Positions 57,801 through 64,000 of a stretch of 64,000 bases of DNA are shown here, piece by piece. How positions within the stretch are numbered: position 1 is the stretch's first letter; each line of letters begins with the position of its first letter. A program made the translations under genes and the position numbers. The stretch spans positions 7,597,001-7,661,000 of the forward strand of contig CM076275.1 of the NCBI GenBank assembly GCA_038380795.1, written 5' to 3'. Below the pieces are notes generated by a model that was given only the letters and a program-made list of their open reading frames with translations, did not search any database and had not been told where the DNA came from. This DNA is from Pyrocephalus nanus. Taxonomy: Eukaryota; Chordata; Aves; Passeriformes; Tyrannidae.

Positions 57801-60800
57801 TACTAGGTTTATACATGAAAGCTTAGGAGAGAATTAAATTAGAAGGAACACTGCAAGAGAACTGTATTTGCATCTATTGCACTTAAGACTGCAGATTAGT
57901 TGACCTTTGGAAAAGGGGATTAAAGCAGTTTCACCATCCAGGGAAGACAATCTGTGTTCTTAAGGCAATCAGATTGGGAAGGGTAACAACCTCTGAAAGA
58001 TGAATTGAACTGAGGAAGAATCCATGCTAATTTGCATGGTTTACACTTACAAATGAATTTTGCAGTGATTTCTGCAAAAGGAATTGTGCAGTATTCGAAT
58101 TATTCCACAAGTCCTTCATTGCTGGCATGTAAATGTGGAAACTGTGTCCGTTTTTACAATCTAATTTTACAATAGATTAACCTCAGAAAGGGTATCAGTA
58201 GGTAGTAAAGATGCTGTGCAGTGCATACACCTGGAACAGCAAAATGCAGTCACAGGGAAGTTTCTTCCTTTTCCACAGAGAAAAATGTCAAGAACAATAA
58301 TCACCAGATCACAGTCACAGAAGGGCCTGCTCAAAGATAATCCAGAGCCAGGGAACAAATAACCCCCAGACTGGAAGAGGGCCTAAGATGGGGCATAAAA
58401 TGAGGCTTATCACACAGGTAGCAAGCATATCTTAAAAAATATGTGAAGCTGTAAACATTTGCTGGCAATATGGTCCCAAGTAAGTGATGGAGCAGAATTA
58501 AAAAATTAAAGAAAAAGGTGAAATTATCTTCTCTATTAAGCATCATTAGTGCTATGGTTATACAGAGGGAAAGTCTGTTCTTTCCCCAGGTCAGGAAAAT
58601 ACCTGTTAGCTTTATTATCTATGCCATAAGATTTCACAGGAGAGCTCATCAATTAAAGCATAATCACATTCTCATTGAAAATTAATGATGAAAAAAATTA
58701 TCCAAGTTGGGCTCTTCCTTACTTTGTAATAACCAGGAAAAAGGAGCAGTGAATGCAGATTTCTTACACCTTTTGTGTATCTCTGCAAAGTTACAGCTCT
58801 TCGGACTCCAGTGCCATGGAAAAGCCTCCAGGAATGCCGTAGGATTGATACTGTTTTCTATCAACTGTATTTTAGGTTTTGGAGTGTAATAGGCTCTGAA
58901 ATGACTGGTGTCGATACAGTTTCCGGGCAATCATGAGGACCAAGCAATGAGGCCACTAAATGTGATCCCATCAGTGCAATGAAGTGACGTTGCACTCATC
59001 ATCACACAAATCAACAACAAACAGGGGTTCATTCTGCAAGAGACATGCAGACCTCTTGGGAATCTTTCTAAAATAAAATATCCCCATTTTCAGATATAAA
59101 GACACACACAACCAAACATGCTTAGGAAGCCATTTCCCAGCATAAAGCTATTCGTCAGCAGGCTTTTAAGAAATGTGACAGAACTTTTCATGTTGAGTAT
59201 TTATAATTTAAAGGGGCATTTTGCATTCTCATATACACAGATTGACTGTTCCATGCCCATAGTTACAATACCTCAAAAATAACATCAATAATCTGGATGA
59301 AAATACAATTTGCAGCTTCACGTCATGGAAAGCATACATTCTGTCTACGAAATTTGGGTAGCTTTGTCTGAGGAAGAGAGTAGAATATATTAGGGCAATC
59401 CATCTTCTACACATCTCAAAGCAAGATATGGGTCAGGAAAGCATTTGTTAAATGTATTTTTCCCCCTGAATGACCAAATGGCCATTGCATTGGTACCCAA
59501 GGGAGTACCTAGACCAAAAAAAGCAGAAGGAGCATAAAAGGAAACATTCATACCTTGAAAAGAAAAATGCACTTCAACAAGAGAAAAAAAATATATTTCA
59601 GTTTTAACACCAAAAAGAAGTTTACTTCATTAAGTGAGGGGATATGCTAACTTAGGTGATATTTCTGCAAGCTGAACACAGTTGGGAATCAAGTATTTCA
59701 GATTTGTTTAAACTTTTAACTGCAGCAGTTCTGGTTTGTAAGGAGAAAACTGGCTGAGACACAAGTCACTTGCTGTGCCCCTGTGCAAAGGGCTGAAGGA
59801 CAGAGATGCAGACCTGGCCATGAGAACCAACTTCTTTGGAAAGCAGCTGGAGTTGTCTCGCTCCAGGACATCATCCTGGACAGAGGAACAAATGCATGGA
59901 CAGGTTTCCAAGTGCTCAGGCATGACAGCCACCTCAAGCCTTCAATACTTTCAGCTCTTTACCTTTTCAGAAAAGCTCGGCATCCAAAATGCCAGGCTTT
60001 TCTTAGGAAACTGGGGGGGTAACCACCTTCAGCCTAGCAGAAAAACTAGAGCAGGAATTAGCTGACATCTCCAGAGTGACGAGTCCATCTCGTGTCTCAT
60101 CTCTTGTCCCCTTCCAGCAAAAATTCCCTCATTTGAAACAGTCTGCAGTGAGGGCATAAGCATCAGATTTAAGGGAAAAGTAAATGCTATAATGCACAAA
60201 CCACTCCAGAACCACCACTTCATCTATTAAAATGGCTCCCATCTTTTAAAAGTGAAATTATTCAGTGCCCCTAACTTCACTCACAAAAAATTTTAATAGA
60301 AAACAGTTAAGAGAAAAATGATAGGGAAATATATTATTCTAGAAACCTAAGAAGTGATAGCTTTCTCAGTCTATTTATTAAATTGTTCTCTGAATGCTCA
60401 GAGAATTCACAAAAAGGCTCTCAGTCCTACTTTGCAGTGCTGGCCCCTACACAAGTTTTACAGCAGCTGCAATCATACAATGAGTCCAGCTCCAGGCCAA
60501 ATGAACAAATAAATAAAATAAAGATGCACCCCTAGGCTGTGTCTGACTTTTCCCACATAACTGTCTCCAGGATGCCGCCTCTAAAGAGCCTCAACGTTTC
60601 TTTTATATTCACCTGCAGAAAGCCCCTTCCTCTCCCTTGCATTAAAGATTCAGCCTGCTCACAGGGACACACATAAGGGGTCACACACACACAGACACTA
60701 TTTTATCAGTTACTGATTTACAGCTTGGTAGCACAATGGGCTTAGGCTGACACTTCAAAGGACCTGGGCACCTCACCCCTTCAGCCTCCTTGGAAAATCA

Positions 60801-62030
60801 CAGCAATGTCCCTAACAATAACAACACACACTTGCTCAGGACCCAAACCCAGTTATTACACTTGGAAAATAGGCTGGGGAAACCAATTAAAACCCAGTTC
60901 AGCATCCAGGTAAAGCAGCAGCAGCAAGCCCAGGCTCTGTAGGTAGGTTTGCATGTCAGCTCCTTCCCATGGGAAAAAATTATAAATTTTAAGCACTGCC
61001 AACTGCCCCTTGTTTGTGGCTGATGGGTCTCAGCTGAGGGACTGGGAGCAGGTACAGTGACTATTTGCAGTCCTTGCACAGCAATGTTCAAGGAGGGATC
61101 TGCAGGGGCTGCTGCGGATGGGGAGCTGTGAATGGGATGGGCTGGGAAACTCCACTGGTGTTGTACCGTCCACACATCTCATTTGAGCCCGTCCCAACCC
61201 CTCCTGCTTCAGCACATGCCAGATTCACATAAGCCAAGGCTGATAAAACAAAGCACTGAGAAGGTCCATGTCTCTGAGGATGGACAGACAGATGGATACT
61301 GAAAATGAAGCCTTTGTGATCAGGACTCCTCACATCAAGAGGAGCACACAACAATTAGAGTGGCTAAACGTGAGTTAAAGGGGGGGCAGTAATCCAGCTT
61401 GTACTGCAAGAAAGCCCTGACATCTTTCAAATCTGTTTTCCCTCTCTGGCGGCTTATTAATTAAACGCCCTAAATACCAACAAAATCCCTTTTTCCAATA
61501 TTAATTTGAGACCACCTGGAAGCACGGAGCCACTGCTCCCACTGAGAAAATCCTCTATTCTGCTCCCTTTCCCTCTCGCCTCCTCTTCACCTCAAGATGC
61601 GACCCCAGGGGTGGCACCCGGGAACCACTTCCAGCATCGGCAGCACCCGAAGCTGAGCCTGGGCAGCTGCAGGCACAGCCCTGGCCCCCCCTCACATGCC
61701 CTGCAAATCTCTGCCAGAGATCCCTAAGGCTGTGGTTTGAGGCTAAGCACCTAGGAGATCACTTTCACTCCCAATCTGTCAGCCCATCATTCGGGATCAG
61801 CTGTGGCCCTCTTGTTAATTGTTCCCAGCTCCGAGCAAGCGGGGATGGGAAACAGGCCATCGCTGATACATGACTCCGGGCTCTGGAATGCTCTTTTACC
61901 ATCAGCCCTGCAGAGACCGAGTTTGTTGAGTTTAAGTCTCAGCTATTTGCCCAAGTCCAGTTTCTGGGAGAGACAGAGGCTCGACTGTAGTGGTTTATCC
62001 GCAGATGGGAGCACAGGGGTAAAGAGCTGT
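57801..62030. other. long unique spacer, no gene seen
   Basis: About 4.2 kb. Octamers lie at 57866-57873 and 58030-58037 (the latter within ctaatttgcatgg, a SOX/OCT-like context). 'ggctaagcacctaggagatc' near 61740-61759 may be a scrap of an ancient repeat. All frames are under 130 codons with no recognisable domain. Confidence 0.48.
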
Positions 62031-62034
62031 CAAA

Positions 62035-62480
62035 ATTGTGCTTGTTGTTTTAAATATTGGTGTATATTGGGGACATTTACATTGATTTCTGATTAAAAAG
62101 GGGAAAAAAAGGATTTAGTGTTTCCAAAAAGACAACATGTCTGGATCCACAAGGTAAACTTTCCATGAAAGAACATTCAGCGTCTGAATTTAAACCTCTG
62201 CATATTATTTCACTGAACATCTGTTGACCATGAAACTTCAGATAACCAACATTAACATATACAGGCTGCTTCTTCAAAAAAAATAGATTATTCACATAGT
62301 AAAGCCCTTAAAGAACTATTTTTCTGCTTGTTTTTTATCCCAGCAACATTTAAAAGAGGGGAAAAAAAGGGACTTTCATAAGCAAGAAACTTTTTTTAAT
62401 GTATGAAAAATGAGACTTTTGGATTAGAAGTGGAATTCCACACAGCATTCAAGATTGCATTATCAGTTTTGTGGCACCCT
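62035..62480. promoter_or_regulatory. weak candidate non-coding element
   Basis: Unique AT-rich sequence lacking open frames and repeats, with words such as cattgatttctgattaaaa (62081-62099) and gaacattcagcgtctg. Its texture is compatible with constraint, but few specific motifs stand out. Confidence 0.25.
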
Positions 62481-62805
62481 ATTAATCTGTTACAATAAAA
62501 TATGAGGGTTTTTTAAAGGGAAATTGTCTTTCAAGAAAGGAAAAGCAAAAGGTCCAACCTTGATAGTAAAGCTTGTGCTTACTGAAAGTAACAGGAAGAT
62601 CTGTGTCATCTGGCCATCTAATTGAAGAAAGATGCTGAACACAGCTCAGAACTGAGCATAATAAATATGATTTCTTTTCTAACTGAGTGTGGAAATGTTT
62701 TATAGATTTTTTTTTTCCTCCTTTTTGTAGGTGTGTGTATGTCTGTGTAGACACATATATCCATTTTTTTTAAATATTATTTAGTACTTATATAAAGCTG
62801 TCAAA
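62481..62805. other. AT-rich spacer
   Basis: T-rich and TG/TA-rich low-complexity patches near 62706-62780. Nothing else recognised. Confidence 0.5.
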
Positions 62806-62809
62806 AAGC

Positions 62810-63265
62810 ACTAACAAACCAGCAGGATTCAATTAGCCCGAGCTTTTTAGAAAACGGCCTGAAATCACTGAACGCTCCAGCTCCATCCCGGCAAATTTTC
62901 CCAGTGCATAATTTCACCCTGTGCTCGAGACAGAACACGGCTTTATAAAAGAAAACCTTAAATATTAATGCGTGTTTTGCTAAGGAAGTGGAAGTCGAAT
63001 CAACTTCCTGATACCCCAAGTATCTGATTTCTAAAAGGGTCTGAGGCTGATGGTCACAGCCCCTCCAGATGTGGGGTGAAGCGGAGCAGCGGAAGCCCAG
63101 GTTTGCAGCCCACTGCTGTGTCGGACGCAGAGCTCAGTGGACTGCATCCTCTGAGAGTATATTTTTGTTAGCTGGCTGCCCGGAAACCCTCCGCTGCTCG
63201 ATTTGTTTTGTGATCCTGCGAGGGCCTTCCCGGTGCCGATGACAGCCCTGAATTCAAGGGCTTGT
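62810..63265. promoter_or_regulatory. candidate CpG-bearing regulatory element
   Basis: CpG frequency rises again across this stretch (for example 62839, 62855, 62873, 62889, 62926, 62972, 62997, 63081, 63123, 63195 and 63239). The sequence is unique and includes aaatattaatgcg near 62960-62972. The adjoining 130-codon frame (63262-63654) starts at a non-ATG codon and has no recognisable domain. A regulatory element or unannotated promoter is possible. Confidence 0.4.
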
Positions 63266-64000
63266 TTGCTTTGGTGGGGTTGGGGACCAGCAAATGCCTC
63301 GCCATTTCATTTATCCCCTGCAGGAGAGGTATGGGGGGCCTCGTCCTGAAGGATGGAGTCTATTTTGAGAGGTTTGTGCTGCTGTTGTTCACCACATACC
63401 GAAAAACAATGCCTTTGTGTTACCGATCCCGCCTTCTTTTATTGCTTTGTTTATTGACATTTTCGGCACAGGACTTTTTAGGAGCATTTCCTCATATGAG
63501 GAGCAAATGTCACAAATACCAAAATTTGAGTGAGGGAGAGAGAGAAATCCCAAGAGGATTACTGATTTCATTACCTCCATTTTGGCAAAGAAATCAGAAA
63601 GGAAAACTTCTGCATTTTAATTCATTTTGTCTCCTGCCCTCTTTCTACAAATAAGTATTGGGGGAGAAACAGAAAAAAAAAAAAAAATGCAACAATGTTT
63701 GCTTAATCCATCCCAAAAAAAACCAAAAGAATTTTTAGGACTTGGAGAGCAAAAGAGGTAATGTCCATAAAAAGAAAACAACAAAATAAGAACTGTCCAT
63801 TTGCCCCTTCTCCCAGTTTGGAGCTGAAATGTCGGCCAGTGCTACAGGGAACAGCTTGTCTGCTCCAGAGATAATTACCAGTGCAGCAACATCCTGGCAA
63901 AGCAGCCCCTGTGTCGGACTGAGGATGGGTGCACACTGTCCTCCTTGACTTTTCACTGAACTGTGCCTTAAATTTCATGTTTTAACTCCTTTTGTGTTTA
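63266..64000. other. spacer to window end
   Basis: Unique sequence with a 15-base A-run at 63673-63687. Overlapping frames on both strands have no recognisable content. Nothing indicates a feature running off the end of the window. Confidence 0.5.

Noticed and set aside
63262..63654. 130-codon frame near the window end
   Set aside because: Non-ATG start and no domain, although it begins at a CpG-bearing stretch.
1..64000. CRISPR arrays, bacterial operons, phage or viral genes
   Set aside because: No regular repeat-spacer array, no ribosome-binding sites with tightly packed frames, and no reverse-transcriptase or capsid-like frame were seen.

Overview
This is vertebrate nuclear DNA that looks non-coding from end to end. 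The base composition is AT-rich with little CpG. Long A-runs and short microsatellites are scattered through it. There are no operons or ribosome-binding sites, and every open frame is short and unlike any protein family I recognise. Worn copies of a MIR-type (CORE) SINE are present. So are worn copies of palindromic 'cctgatcctg...ttcaatgg...' repeats, which I recall as common in turtle, crocodile and bird genomes. There is no Alu, no intact LINE and no young retrovirus. Together these point to a sauropsid, most likely a bird. Species and locus cannot be named from the sequence alone, and the repeat-family calls come from memory of consensus sequences, not from a search.

Layout. 1-8.7 kb: AT-rich unique sequence with short islands that look like regulatory elements (about 1.0-1.2 and 5.96-6.18 kb). 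8.76-9.55 kb: the only strong GC/CpG-rich block, with a good CTCF motif (9026-9040) and a YY1-like ATGGCGGC (8985-8992). 11.2-13.26 kb: the densest run of homeodomain-type motifs. 20.1-23.5 kb: several candidate islands, including an exact PBX-PREP/MEIS decamer. 26.5-26.93 kb: a high-complexity island with an octamer and a MEIS site. 34.6-34.96 kb: forkhead, NR5A/ERR and homeodomain motifs beside a small CpG cluster. 41.57-42.02 kb: a second CpG-bearing island with PBX/MEIS-type motifs. 43.1-43.33, 45.65-46.62, 54.82-55.0, 55.48-55.92, 57.38-57.8, 62.04-62.48 and 62.81-63.26 kb: further candidates. The rest is plain spacer with decayed repeats and homopolymer tracts.

Interpretation (inference). 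The pattern fits a gene desert or very large intron carrying long-range enhancers of a developmental transcription factor, with one possible CTCF-marked CpG island. Every run of A or T of 15 bases or more that I found is an A-run on the + strand. This may hint at transcription from the - strand or may be chance. I found no protein-coding exon, structural RNA gene, CRISPR array or novel coding system. The best leads are the CpG/CTCF block, the 12.3-12.96, 26.5-26.93 and 41.57-42.02 kb islands, the excess of ATGCAAAT octamers and several structured motifs (G-quadruplexes, palindromes).
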